Shown here piece by piece: positions 26,487 to 35,434 of a DNA stretch of 60,844 nucleotides. Positions within the stretch are counted from its first letter, which is position 1. Every line of letters begins with the position of its first letter. The notes under the pieces were generated by a model that saw only the letters and a list, made by a program, of their open reading frames with translations, was not told the origin of the DNA and made no database searches. Source of the stretch: Bacteroidales bacterium (GTDB lineage: Bacteria; Bacteroidota; Bacteroidia; Bacteroidales; UBA932); assembly GCA_017471965.1 (NCBI GenBank), contig JAFURF010000076.1, positions 1 to 60,844 on the forward strand, written 5' to 3'. Position numbers and translations under genes: made by a program.

Positions 26487-28826
26487 ATGGAAATAAGCAT
26501 ATCTGACGAACTCAATTCGATAATCAGTTATTCCCGCGAGGAAGCCATGAGGACCGGAAGTTACGGAATCGCTCCGGACCACATGTTCCTTGGCATCATA
26601 AGGCATAGGGAAAACACCGCTGCAGATGCATTGAAAGGCCTTGCTGTCGATCTTGAGGAGATGAAGCAGTTCATCGACAACTACATCTTCACCAACGAGC
26701 ATATCCCATACTCGGAGATTGACAATGTAAGTTTCTCGCGAGGAGCGCAGAACGTCTTGAGTTACACCATCCTGGAAGCGACGAAACTGCGGAGCGCACA
26801 GGCTTCGTCACAGCATCTTCTCCTTGCTTTGTGCAGGGCCGGAAGTTCATACGGCAGCACTTACCTCCGTGATCTGGGAGTCGAGTACGGCAATATATTC
26901 AAGTATCTGGACAGGAACGACATGCTTGACAGGAACACCGCTCAGAAGGAGGAAGAATCTGACGGCAACGAAGAAGAACCTCCACAGATACACATAAGAC
27001 AGGCAAAGGAGGAAGAGAAGAAGGTCTCCCCTCTTGAAGAATTCGGATATGACATCACAAAGGCCGCTCGTGAGGGCAGACTGGATCCTCTGGTCGGAAG
27101 GGATGACGAGATACAGCGTGTGATACAGATACTGGGCCGCAGAAGGAAGAACAACCCGATGCTGGTAGGAGATCCGGGAGTCGGGAAATCTGCCATAGTA
27201 GAAGGAATCGCCATCAAGATAGTGACGGGAGACATCCCGCCCTCACTAGCCCAGAAGAGACTGATTTCCTTGGACTTAGGCTCCATTGTAGCAGGTACGA
27301 AATATCGCGGTGACTTTGAAAAAAGACTCAAGTCGATAATCACCGAGGTGGCGGAAAATCCGGATGTCATCCTCTTCATCGACGAGTTCCACACAATAGT
27401 CGGAGCAGGCGGGGCTTCCGGAAGTCTGGATGCGGCAAACATGCTGAAGCCGGCATTGGCAAGAGGAGACATCCAATGCATAGGTGCCACGACCTTGGAT
27501 GAATTCCGCAAGATCGTGGAAAAGGACGGAGCACTCGACAGAAGATTCCAGAAAATCATCGTCGAACATACTGACATTCCGCATTCCATTTCCATTCTGG
27601 ACAGGCTCAAGACAAATTACGAGAAGCATCATAATGTAATATATACAGACGAAGCCATCGAAGCATGTGTCAGAATGTCAGAACGATACATCACAGACCG
27701 ATGCCTGCCGGACAAGGCTATCGACGCCATGGACGAGGCAGGTTCGATGGTGCGCCTGAAGAACCCGAAGAAGACCGGGCATGTCAATGCAGAAGATGTG
27801 GCATGCGTAATTTCAAAGATGACCGGAATACCTTCAGGCAAGGTGGCGGAAAACGAAGGAAGCAGACTCATGAAGATGCAGGATGCCCTGCAGAAACGCA
27901 TCATCGGGCAGGATGAGGCCATAGGAAAGGTGGTCAGAGCCATAAGGCGCAACCGTGCCGGGATCAAGGATCCGGGAAAGCCTATCGGCACATTCCTCTT
28001 TTTCGGCCCTACAGGAGTCGGAAAGACGCAACTGGCGAAGTCGCTGGCAGAGTATCTGTTTGATTCAGAAGACAATATGATAAGGCTGGACATGAGTGAA
28101 TACATGGAGAAGTTCAACGTATCCAGACTCATAGGAGCCCCTCCGGGCTATGTCGGATTCGAGGAAGGAGGACAACTGAGCGAAAGGGTGAGGCGGAAAC
28201 CGTACTGCGTAGTCCTTCTTGACGAGATCGAAAAGGCCCATCCTGATGTATTCAACCTGCTCCTGCAGGTACTGGATGAAGGCCGGATGACAGACAGTAA
28301 CGGCAGGACGGTGAGTTTCAGAAATACGATCGTCATCATGACATCCAATGTCGGCAGCAGGGAACTGGAGGAATACGGAAACGGCATGGGTTTCAGCACT
28401 TCGGGAAGGAATGTGTCAGGCAACAGGAAATCTGTCGTCGAAAAGGCTGTAAGAAAAGCATTTCCACCAGAATTCATCAACAGGGTGGACGAACAGGTTT
28501 TCTTCAATCCGCTCGACAAGGAAGACATCGAGAAGATAATCGACATCGAACTAAGGAGCCTGAAACGAAGAGTGAAGGAGGCTGGCTTCGATCTTGTAGT
28601 GACGGCATCGGCCAAGAGGTTTGTGGCAGAGGCAGGATATGACCCAAGTTATGGTGCAAGACCGCTCAAGAGAGCCATCCAGCAATATATAGAAGACCCT
28701 GTTTCGGAACGCATAATCGAAGACAGGATGCTCCACGGAACCGGTCGAGGAGGCAAACTGAGGGTGAGCCTAAGCAAGACTGACATCCACCAGTTGAAGG
28801 TCCATTTCGTCGATCATGTCGACTAA
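26487..28826 (+). CDS. ClpA/ClpC-type AAA+ unfoldase lacking the middle domain
   Basis: A 779-aa cytoplasmic ATPase that unfolds substrates for ClpP. It has a Clp N-domain (about 1-145), an acidic linker (EEESDGNEEEPP), AAA-1 (GDPGVGKS, about 230) and AAA-2 (GPTGVGKT, about 510). Between the end of AAA-1 (DEAGSMVRLKN) and the VNAEDV segment only about six residues remain, so the coiled-coil M-domain of true ClpC and ClpB is missing, as in ClpA. An MGF tripeptide in AAA-2 (GMGFSTSG) sits where the ClpP-docking IGF/LGF loop is found. It would probably be annotated clpC by similarity; I leave the symbol open. Confidence 0.9.
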   Translation: MEISISDELNSIISYSREEAMRTGSYGIAPDHMFLGIIRHRENTAADALKGLAVDLEEMKQFIDNYIFTNEHIPYSEIDNVSFSRGAQNVLSYTILEATKLRSAQASSQHLLLALCRAGSSYGSTYLRDLGVEYGNIFKYLDRNDMLDRNTAQKEEESDGNEEEPPQIHIRQAKEEEKKVSPLEEFGYDITKAAREGRLDPLVGRDDEIQRVIQILGRRRKNNPMLVGDPGVGKSAIVEGIAIKIVTGDIPPSLAQKRLISLDLGSIVAGTKYRGDFEKRLKSIITEVAENPDVILFIDEFHTIVGAGGASGSLDAANMLKPALARGDIQCIGATTLDEFRKIVEKDGALDRRFQKIIVEHTDIPHSISILDRLKTNYEKHHNVIYTDEAIEACVRMSERYITDRCLPDKAIDAMDEAGSMVRLKNPKKTGHVNAEDVACVISKMTGIPSGKVAENEGSRLMKMQDALQKRIIGQDEAIGKVVRAIRRNRAGIKDPGKPIGTFLFFGPTGVGKTQLAKSLAEYLFDSEDNMIRLDMSEYMEKFNVSRLIGAPPGYVGFEEGGQLSERVRRKPYCVVLLDEIEKAHPDVFNLLLQVLDEGRMTDSNGRTVSFRNTIVIMTSNVGSRELEEYGNGMGFSTSGRNVSGNRKSVVEKAVRKAFPPEFINRVDEQVFFNPLDKEDIEKIIDIELRSLKRRVKEAGFDLVVTASAKRFVAEAGYDPSYGARPLKRAIQQYIEDPVSERIIEDRMLHGTGRGGKLRVSLSKTDIHQLKVHFVDHVD

Positions 28827-28897
28827 GGTCTTATACGAAGGATCGGATGCGATTACTGAACTGAAGAAAGCAAGTGTGTTGTCTGTATTCATAACCA
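28769..28897 (-). CDS. Possible small protein antisense to the clp 3' end
   Basis: A 42-codon frame (MVMNTDNTLAFFSSVIASDP at its start, ending LVDVSLA) begins at 28897. Its last 58 nt lie opposite the end of the Clp gene. It is preceded by an A-rich initiation region (AACAAAAACAA) and, 16 nt upstream, by a TATCTTTG -7 box (28914-28921), as for genuine genes in this genome. No homologue is recognised. An alternative start is the second Met, two codons in. The 3' end has no obvious terminator. Confidence 0.5.
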
Positions 28898-28913
28898 TTT
28901 GTTTTTGTTAATG

Positions 28914-28921
28914 CAAAGATA
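28914..28921 (-). promoter_or_regulatory. -7 box upstream of the small ORF
   Basis: A minus-strand TATCTTTG lies 16 nt before the 42-codon ORF. The nearest TTG is 14 nt upstream, shorter than the usual spacing, so the promoter is plausible but not complete. Confidence 0.45.
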
Positions 28922-28975
28922 GAGCGACATTGTGCCAATCTATAGCACAATATAACATTTTAAGAAAAAAGTGAC

Positions 28976-30151
28976 ATGGAACAGAATGAAAGATATGTAT
29001 ACAAACTGGCGAAATACATACTGCTTGCAGCAGGTATCGCCATCGTCGGCACATTATGCTGGTACTTCCGGAGCGTGCTGGTGTACATACTCATCGCAGT
29101 GGTGGTATCATTGATAGCAAAACCGGTGATGGGACTCCTGCAGAAGATGCAGATCAAGGGGAGAAAGGCCCCTGACTGGTTTCTGGCAGTGATTTCCCTG
29201 ACCATCGTACTGGGTGCAGCAATGGCGGTGATCGTCGGGATCATCCCTATAGTCGGAAGCATTCTCAAGGACATATCACTGGTAAATATCGAAAACGCCG
29301 CACGAAGCATCTCCGTACCTCTAGCAGACCTGAACACCTTCCTCAGACAAAGTTTTCCTAACCTTGGAGAGGGATTCCGCCTGGAAGTTGCCGTACTTCA
29401 GGAGGTTCAGAAACTGGTCAATGTATCCATGTTCTCGACCATGCTCGGATCGGCAGCATCATTCGTCACCAGCCTCGGAGTCGGACTTTTTTCAGTGGTG
29501 TTCATCGGCTTCTTCTTCATCAAGGATGATGGTCTGTTCACAAACATCATATGCGCCTTGGTTCCCGACAAGCATGAAAAGACCACAGAAAAGGCCATTG
29601 CCGACATCGGACACCTGCTTTCAAGATATTTCATCGGTGTCATGATTGAAATCATGGGAGTCGCCCTCATCAACTTCCTTGGCCTATGGCTCATCGCCCG
29701 TCTTGGATTCAATGCTGCCATCGGAATTGCCTTCCTCACCGGCATCCTGAACATAATACCATACGTAGGACCTCTACTCGGAGGAGCACTAGGCACATTA
29801 CTGGGCCTCATCATAAAGTACAGCAGCATAGTCCCTATAGGTCTGGACGTCAACTTCTGGCTTTTCACCGGCATCCTCATAGCGATATTCTGCTTCACAC
29901 AACTCATTGACAACTTCCTTTATCAGCCTGTCATCTACTCGACAAGCATCAAGTCAAAGCCTCTGGAGATATTCATCGTCCTTCTCATCGTAGGACACAT
30001 CGGAGGTCCGGTCGGCATGATCGTGGCGATTCCATGCTATACGGTTGTCCGTGTGATTGCCTTCCGCTTCTTCCGCCATATAAAGGCCATCCGCAGGCTC
30101 ATTCCTTCTGAAAAACTCATAACTGACGATAAAGACGACACAGATGAATAA
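28976..30151 (+). CDS. AI-2E family transporter (UPF0118/PerM-like)
   Basis: A 391-aa inner-membrane protein with about eight helices: pairs near residues 15-60 and 70-95, a periplasmic or soluble segment (about 100-155), then helices from 155 to 360. The conserved signature FFLLxxG-type region and LIDNFLYQPVIYSTSIKSKPLEIFIVLL near 310-335 match the family. Members export small molecules or act as ion antiporters; the name from autoinducer-2 export is not proof of that role. It overlaps the next gene by 8 nt. Confidence 0.88.
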   Translation: MEQNERYVYKLAKYILLAAGIAIVGTLCWYFRSVLVYILIAVVVSLIAKPVMGLLQKMQIKGRKAPDWFLAVISLTIVLGAAMAVIVGIIPIVGSILKDISLVNIENAARSISVPLADLNTFLRQSFPNLGEGFRLEVAVLQEVQKLVNVSMFSTMLGSAASFVTSLGVGLFSVVFIGFFFIKDDGLFTNIICALVPDKHEKTTEKAIADIGHLLSRYFIGVMIEIMGVALINFLGLWLIARLGFNAAIGIAFLTGILNIIPYVGPLLGGALGTLLGLIIKYSSIVPIGLDVNFWLFTGILIAIFCFTQLIDNFLYQPVIYSTSIKSKPLEIFIVLLIVGHIGGPVGMIVAIPCYTVVRVIAFRFFRHIKAIRRLIPSEKLITDDKDDTDE

Positions 30152-31094
30152 TAAGATACTCCTCATCGGAACATTGTTCCTTCTTGCTGCTGCAAAAGTA
30201 TGCGCACAGTCAGAAAGCATCACTCCAGACGGAACATACATGTACGAACGTCGTGACACCTGCGACCTGTTCCTTGACGTGTACAATCCGGCAAAAGGCA
30301 GCGAAACCACATTTAACGGAATTGAAAAGCCGACAATAGTCTTCATGTTCGGCGGCGGCTTCGTATCAGGCACGCGCGATGACTCCGGCTACCACCAATG
30401 GTTCAGGACCATGACCGCAAACGGCTACAGAGTCATCTCCATCGACTATCGCCTCGGGCTGAAAGGGACTTCAAAAGTCGGTGTGGCGCAGGTAAATGTC
30501 CTCGACAATGCCATTCACATGGCAGTAGAAGACCTGTTCAGCGCCACGAACTTCATCCTTGACAACGCAGACCAGTTCGGGGTCTCACCGGACAACATCG
30601 TCATAAGCGGCTCGTCAGCCGGCGCCATCACAGTCATGCAGGCAGAATACGAACTGGCAAACAGGACATCATGGGCCTCGGTCCTTCCTGAGGGATTCAA
30701 TTATGCCGGAGTGATGTCGTTTGCCGGGGCGATACTTTCTCGCGAAGGCTTTGTCGACTACGCCACTGCCCCATGCCCTACCATGATGCTTCATGGGACA
30801 GAAGACAAAGTGGTCCCATACAAGCAGATAAAGTTGTTCAAACTCGGATTCTTCGGCGGCGGAAAACTGATAAAACGTTTCCAGAAATTCGGATACAACT
30901 ACAACATGTATCACTTTGTCGATTATGGCCATGAAATTGCAGGAACAATGGCACAGACCATTGATCTGCAGACAAAGTTCATGGAGTGCAACGTAATGCA
31001 GAAACAGATGCGACTTGTCGAAGCATGGATTTCAGACCCTGCGATTGCCAAAGGAAGTACCGTAAAATCCCGTAAGGACATATACGGAAGATAA
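30144..31094 (+). CDS. Secreted alpha/beta hydrolase (carboxylesterase-like)
   Basis: A 316-aa protein with a signal peptide (about 1-22, AKVCAQ). The fold resembles hormone-sensitive-lipase/BD-FAE esterases: oxyanion segment MFGGGF (the usual His is Phe), nucleophile GSSAG near residue 153, acid in HGTEDKVVP, and His in DYGHEIAG. The substrate is unknown. Its start overlaps the end of the transporter gene by 8 nt, so they are translationally coupled. A strong terminator follows. Confidence 0.82.
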   Translation: MNNKILLIGTLFLLAAAKVCAQSESITPDGTYMYERRDTCDLFLDVYNPAKGSETTFNGIEKPTIVFMFGGGFVSGTRDDSGYHQWFRTMTANGYRVISIDYRLGLKGTSKVGVAQVNVLDNAIHMAVEDLFSATNFILDNADQFGVSPDNIVISGSSAGAITVMQAEYELANRTSWASVLPEGFNYAGVMSFAGAILSREGFVDYATAPCPTMMLHGTEDKVVPYKQIKLFKLGFFGGGKLIKRFQKFGYNYNMYHFVDYGHEIAGTMAQTIDLQTKFMECNVMQKQMRLVEAWISDPAIAKGSTVKSRKDIYGR

Positions 31095-31107
31095 CACGTG
31101 TATATAA

Positions 31108-31171
31108 GACGGTCCCTGCCAGTAGGAAAGCAGAAATTAAAGGAAACGCTTTCCTACTGGCAGGGACCGTC
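31108..31171. terminator. Perfect 24-bp terminator hairpin
   Basis: Arms 31108-31131 and 31148-31171 are exactly complementary, with a 16-nt A-rich loop. It lies between convergent genes (esterase ending 31094, phosphorylase ending 31189). TATATA-type flanks replace a classical long U-run, so it may also protect transcript ends. Confidence 0.75.
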
Positions 31172-31188
31172 ATATATGGAAGACTGAA

Positions 31189-32058
31189 CTATTCAGCCAT
31201 TTTGTCAAGACAGAGTTCAATGAGCTTGCGGACCTGAGCCTTGTAGTCAGGATTCGACGCCTTATGGTGGCGATGTGCGATGATGCAGCATACGGTACCG
31301 GCATTGTGGCCAAGGTGCGCTGCTGTTCCGGCGATGGCCGATCCTTCCATCTCGAAGTTGGTCACCTTGAGGTCGCCGAAACGGAAACTCTCGAAGGTAT
31401 CGAGCATATCCGGCATAGCCAACGGCATACGGAGAACACGTCCCTGAGGGCCGTAGAAACCTGACGCGGCAATGGTCATTCCGGGGTAAGTACAGTCGCG
31501 GAACTTCTCGGACATCTTCTCTCCTGCCCTCACAAAATACGGATCAGGAAGATGTCTGTTCCATCCCGTATGTTTCTTGAATGCCTCTTCTATGTCTGCC
31601 ATCACTATCTTGTCACGGTCAGCATACCAGTTCATGAGCCCGTCACAGCCCACGGAAATATGCGAGAAGACAAAGCCACCCAACGGAATCTCCGGCTGGA
31701 TGGCACCGGATGTACCGATTCTGAGTATATTGAGGCTGCGATGCTCTGACTTCACTTCGCGTGTAGCGAAATCAATATTGGCAAGGGCATCGAGTTCGTT
31801 CATGACTATATCGATATTGTCAGTACCGATGCCGGTAGAAAGCACTGTCATGCGCACACCTTTGTATTTTCCCGTCACAGATACGAATTCGCGCGATTCG
31901 TGTCTGAATTCCTTTTCGTCAAGATATTCGGCAATCATATCCACACGACCGGGATCTCCTACCAGAATCACATTGTCTGCAAGTTCTTCAGGACGAAGGT
32001 GAAGGTGGAATACCGAGCCGTCGCCATTGATTATAAGTTCTGATTCTGCTATTCTCAT
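31189..32058 (-). CDS. Nucleoside phosphorylase (uridine/purine phosphorylase family)
   Basis: A 289-aa cytoplasmic enzyme of the PNP_UDP family, which splits nucleosides with phosphate to give base and ribose-1-phosphate. Visible features are the phosphate-binding VGDPGRVDMIAEYL near residue 33, STGIGTDNI near 95, RIGTSGAI near 132, and the nucleoside-binding TNFEMEGSAI near 233. The size and sequence resemble uridine phosphorylase-type proteins of Bacteroidales, but specificity cannot be fixed. It is divergent from the DUF4293 gene across a gap with a 14-bp palindrome. Confidence 0.87.
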   Translation of the reverse strand: MRIAESELIINGDGSVFHLHLRPEELADNVILVGDPGRVDMIAEYLDEKEFRHESREFVSVTGKYKGVRMTVLSTGIGTDNIDIVMNELDALANIDFATREVKSEHRSLNILRIGTSGAIQPEIPLGGFVFSHISVGCDGLMNWYADRDKIVMADIEEAFKKHTGWNRHLPDPYFVRAGEKMSEKFRDCTYPGMTIAASGFYGPQGRVLRMPLAMPDMLDTFESFRFGDLKVTNFEMEGSAIAGTAAHLGHNAGTVCCIIAHRHHKASNPDYKAQVRKLIELCLDKMAE

Positions 32059-32096
32059 ATTCTTATGGTTTAATTCCTTAAATCATTATCACACAA

Positions 32097-32133
32097 CAAA
32101 TATACTTTTTTATTAGGAAATTTCCTATTTTTG
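32097..32133. promoter_or_regulatory. Divergent -7 boxes around a perfect 14-bp palindrome
   Basis: The minus-strand TATATTTG (32097-32104) faces the phosphorylase gene and the plus-strand TATTTTTG (32126-32133) faces the DUF4293 gene. Between them is the palindrome TAGGAAATTTCCTA (32114-32127), whose end overlaps the plus -7 box. Neither promoter has a good -33 element, which fits a regulated promoter pair. Confidence 0.6.
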
Positions 32134-32157
32134 CGGTCTTACTTAAAACCGAATCAT

Positions 32158-32592
32158 ATGTGGCAAAGAATACAGACCCTTTACCTCGGCTTGGCAGCCG
32201 CAATTGTCTTCGCGATGTTCTTCTGTACATTCGCTACCATAATCGGGCCTGACGGCACGAAAATCACCATAGTTTATTCTGAAAAGATCGCATATCTGTC
32301 ACTGATGATCATGATGTTCATTGCTCAGGTGGCCGCTGCAGCAAGTTTCAAGGCATTCTTCCTCCAGGCCAGAGTCGCTGTAATAGCGGGACTTCTGGCA
32401 ATCGGTTTCCAGATATGGCTTGGAATCGACATCCTAAGAAACATGGACGGAATGTCATTCAACGTCACTGCCCTCTTCCCTCTCGTTGCCGCAGCACTTG
32501 ACTTCATGGCGGCCCAAAGATCAATGGTAGATGAAATGACCCTTCAGGCAGTAAAGAGTACCAGGAAGAACCGCCGTAAAAGACAGAAATGA
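32158..32592 (+). CDS. DUF4293 family membrane protein
   Basis: A 144-aa protein with four membrane helices (about 8-30, 45-65, 73-95, 102-122) and a basic C-terminal tail (STRKNRRKRQK). The opening MWQRIQTLYL is typical of the Bacteroidota-specific DUF4293 family, whose function is unknown. I placed the start at ATG 32158. An earlier TTG at 32131 lies inside the -7 box and cannot be used by that promoter. The leader would be short, about 20 nt. Confidence 0.82.
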   Translation: MWQRIQTLYLGLAAAIVFAMFFCTFATIIGPDGTKITIVYSEKIAYLSLMIMMFIAQVAAAASFKAFFLQARVAVIAGLLAIGFQIWLGIDILRNMDGMSFNVTALFPLVAAALDFMAAQRSMVDEMTLQAVKSTRKNRRKRQK

Positions 32593-32605
32593 CACATATA
32601 TGAAC

Positions 32606-32680
32606 AAGTGAAATCCGGTATTGAATCGAGAAACAGGAAAACAGGGAAATGTTTCTCTCCTTCAATACCGGATTTCACTT
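32606..32680. terminator. Perfect 20-bp bidirectional terminator
   Basis: Arms 32606-32625 and 32661-32680 are perfectly complementary. An inner GAGAAAC/GTTTCTC stem (32628-32634 with 32651-32657) extends the hairpin. It separates the DUF4293 gene from the convergent fabZ. Confidence 0.75.
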
Positions 32681-32690
32681 TCAGGAAGTG

Positions 32691-33101
32691 CTATACCAAG
32701 GCGAACGAAAGGTCGCCTTTACAGCATAGGTTTCCGTCCACATGCAACCGGGCCTCACAGAAGAAGAGGTTGCCCCTCTTGGCCTTTAGCCTTGCCGTCA
32801 CCTCGCAAAGGTCTCCGGGCTTTACAACATGCTTGAACCTCACATTATCTATCCCACTGTATAACGTGGTATGCCCCACTATCTCGTCCTTTACAAGAAG
32901 CGCGCAACTCTGCGCCATTATCTCGCACTGGATCACTCCAGGCACTATCGGATTGCCGGGGAAATGTCCCTTGCAGAAAAACTCATCTTCCTTTATGCGA
33001 TATCTGGCATGCGCAATGCCATCCGTATCTATATCGATTTCATCCACAAGAAGCATCGGCTCGCGGTGTGGCAGATATTTCTTCAATTCGTCTCTGTCCA
33101 T
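32691..33101 (-). CDS. fabZ: 3-hydroxyacyl-ACP dehydratase, FabZ type
   Basis: Dehydrates 3-hydroxyacyl-ACP in fatty-acid elongation. The 136-aa hot-dog-fold protein has the active-site His46 in GHFPGNPIVPG and Glu60 in IQCEIMAQ, close to the usual 140-150 aa. It is the last gene of the fabH-fabK-fabF-fabZ series on the minus strand, 58 nt after fabF. A separate bifunctional LpxC/FabZ may exist elsewhere in such genomes, so this copy could be specialised. Confidence 0.88.
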   Translation of the reverse strand: MDRDELKKYLPHREPMLLVDEIDIDTDGIAHARYRIKEDEFFCKGHFPGNPIVPGVIQCEIMAQSCALLVKDEIVGHTTLYSGIDNVRFKHVVKPGDLCEVTARLKAKRGNLFFCEARLHVDGNLCCKGDLSFALV

Positions 33102-33159
33102 TTGTGTGCAGGTTTAGTCGGTTAAAGTACAATGATGGTCAAGTTCAGGCCAGAGAGGA

Positions 33160-34410
33160 CTATCCGTTATATTTTCTGAAGGCAACGCATCCGTTGTGCC
33201 CACCGAATCCGAGAGAATCAGATATGGCGATGGTCAGCGGTGCCTCCACAGCATGATTCGGAGTATAGTCAAGATCACATTCCGGATCTGTTTCGTCAAG
33301 ATTTGCTGTCGGAGGCACGACTCCGTTCTTCAGAGATAGAACTGCAGCGACAGCCTCTGCTGCACCTGCAGCCCCGAGCATATGACCGGTCGAGCCTTTT
33401 GTAGAACTGATATGGGCCTTATATGCATCTTCGCCGAGCGCAAGTTTGAACGCTGCGGTCTCAGACACGTCATTCAAGGCAGTTCCGGTACCATGAGCAT
33501 TGATATACAGCACATCATCGGATGTATAACAAGCTTCGTCGAGAGCCTGACGGATAGCCGCCGCCTGAGTGACGCCGTCCGGCCTTGGGGCTGTGACGTG
33601 GTGCGCATCACAGGTATTGCCATATCCGCACACTTCAGCAATGATTTCAGCACCGCGGGCAACGGCATGTTCATATTCTTCAAGAACAAGGATAGCTGCA
33701 CCTTCAGCCATCACGAAACCTCCACGGTTCCTGTTGAATGGCAATGAAGCATACTTCGGATCCTCAGACCTGGAAAGAGCCTTCGCATTGGCAAAACCGG
33801 CGATTCCCAGAGGTATGATGACCGCTTCTGTACCGCCGGCGATTATAGCATCGGCATAGCCATGCTTGATGGCACGATATGCTTCTCCTATCGCATGAGT
33901 GGATGTGGCACAGGCAGTGACCACAGGAAGACATGGGCCGCAAGCGTTGTTGCGGATGGCTATGTTTCCCGCAGCGATGTTCGCTATCATAGTAGGGATG
34001 AAAAGCGGAGACACCCATTTCGCTCCCTCGTTCAGTATTTTCTCTGTTTCGCGGGCCTGAGTGGTGAATCCACCGATGCCGGACCCCACATATACTCCGA
34101 ACCTGAAAGGATCTATATTGCCCTCATCACCGGAGACAAGGCCCGCCTGCCTTACCGCCTGCCATGCTGCAGCAACGGCATACACCGTAAACTTATCCTG
34201 TTTCCTTGCGAACGGAGGCTCTATGCCATAATCCGCAGGTGAGAAATCCTTGACCTCTCCGGCGATCTTCACCGGAAGGTCATCCGTAGGGATAGAAGTT
34301 ATGAAATCAATGCCGCAGACTCCTTCCAGCAGGTTCTTCCAATATGTCCCGACATCATTTCCGACAGGGGTGATGACACCTGTTCCTGTCACTACGACTC
34401 TTTTATTCAT
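33160..34410 (-). CDS. fabF: 3-oxoacyl-ACP synthase II
   Basis: Condenses acyl-ACP with malonyl-ACP. The 416-aa KAS II protein has the Cys-His-His triad: Cys near residue 165 in VTACATSTHAIGEAY, His in NAHGTGTALND, and His in STKGSTGHMLGAAG. Length matches FabF. It lies 29 nt downstream of fabK with no visible promoter in the gap, so it is probably cotranscribed. Confidence 0.95.
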   Translation of the reverse strand: MNKRVVVTGTGVITPVGNDVGTYWKNLLEGVCGIDFITSIPTDDLPVKIAGEVKDFSPADYGIEPPFARKQDKFTVYAVAAAWQAVRQAGLVSGDEGNIDPFRFGVYVGSGIGGFTTQARETEKILNEGAKWVSPLFIPTMIANIAAGNIAIRNNACGPCLPVVTACATSTHAIGEAYRAIKHGYADAIIAGGTEAVIIPLGIAGFANAKALSRSEDPKYASLPFNRNRGGFVMAEGAAILVLEEYEHAVARGAEIIAEVCGYGNTCDAHHVTAPRPDGVTQAAAIRQALDEACYTSDDVLYINAHGTGTALNDVSETAAFKLALGEDAYKAHISSTKGSTGHMLGAAGAAEAVAAVLSLKNGVVPPTANLDETDPECDLDYTPNHAVEAPLTIAISDSLGFGGHNGCVAFRKYNG

Positions 34411-34439
34411 ATTTTTTCAATCAGTTAAGGTCCTACTTA

Positions 34440-35381
34440 TTACATCCTTGCAGAAAATCCAGTGATGATCTTCTCCGCTCCAAGAATCAGATCCTCGACG
34501 ATATCTTTCGCCGGTTCGATCTTCTTCACCATGCCGGCACACTCTCCTGCCATATATGTACCGTTCCTGTCCCCTTCCTTCACCGCCTTGCGGAGTGCTC
34601 CGGTTCCTAAAGCCAGAATATCTTCCTTATTCACAGACGGGTCAGACTCCATCCTAGCAAAGTTCTTGGAGAAAGGAGTCTTTAGAGACCTGACAGGATG
34701 TCCCAGAGACTTACCTGTCACAATAGTGGAAATATCAGTAGCCTTCAGGATCTTATCCTTATATTCCTGATGAACTGTACATTCCTCTGCCGAGAGGAAA
34801 CGTGTTCCGACCTGAACGGCATCTGCGCCTAGCATGAAAGCTGCTGCCACACCTCTTCCGTCACATATACCGCCTGCAGCGACTACAGGAATGTCAAGTG
34901 CGTCGACAACCTGAGGAATAAGAGGCATAGTGTGCAGTTCGCCGACATGCCCACCGGATTCTGCACCTTCGGCAACCACGGCATCAGCACCTGCCGCCTG
35001 CATCTTGAGAGCAAGGGCCACTGATGCTACTACAGGAATGACCTTGATTCCTGCCTCCTTCCACATAGCCATATACTGTGACGGTGATCCTGCACCGGTC
35101 GTAAGTATCTTTACGCCTTCCTCCACTACCATCTGAGCGATCTCTCCTGCATTCGGAGCCTGGAGCATTATGTTCACACCGAAAGGCTTATCAGTCAACT
35201 CACGACATTTCCTTATCTCATTACGCACTGCCTCGGTACCAGCATTGATTGAGGAAACAAGCCCGAGGCCACCAGCATTTGAAACAGCAGCAGCAAGGGA
35301 GGCGTCAGCCACCCATGCCATTCCACCTTGAAACACCGGATACTTTATTCCGAGCATTTCACATATTCTGCTTCTGATCAT
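34440..35381 (-). CDS. fabK: FMN-dependent enoyl-ACP reductase II
   Basis: Reduces enoyl-ACP in the last step of each elongation cycle. The 313-aa TIM-barrel protein of the nitronate monooxygenase/FabK family begins MLGIKYPVFQGGMAW and has the FMN-binding stretches TTGAGSPSQY, EGAESGGHVG and AAGGICDGRG. The flanking fabH and fabF favour FabK over a stand-alone nitronate monooxygenase. Two TAAATTTG boxes (35402-35409 and 35411-35418) lie just upstream. Confidence 0.9.
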   Translation of the reverse strand: MIRSRICEMLGIKYPVFQGGMAWVADASLAAAVSNAGGLGLVSSINAGTEAVRNEIRKCRELTDKPFGVNIMLQAPNAGEIAQMVVEEGVKILTTGAGSPSQYMAMWKEAGIKVIPVVASVALALKMQAAGADAVVAEGAESGGHVGELHTMPLIPQVVDALDIPVVAAGGICDGRGVAAAFMLGADAVQVGTRFLSAEECTVHQEYKDKILKATDISTIVTGKSLGHPVRSLKTPFSKNFARMESDPSVNKEDILALGTGALRKAVKEGDRNGTYMAGECAGMVKKIEPAKDIVEDLILGAEKIITGFSARM

Positions 35382-35401
35382 TTTCTATCGATTAAAGTTT
35401 A

Positions 35402-35418
35402 CAAATTTAGCAAATTTA
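35402..35418 (-). promoter_or_regulatory. Duplicated -7 box upstream of fabK
   Basis: Two minus-strand copies of TAAATTTG (35402-35409 and 35411-35418) lie 21 and 30 nt before the fabK start. A TTTG (35443-35446) is 24 nt upstream of the first, longer than usual, so only one weak promoter is certain. Confidence 0.4.
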
Positions 35419-35434
35419 TCCTAATTATGCATTT

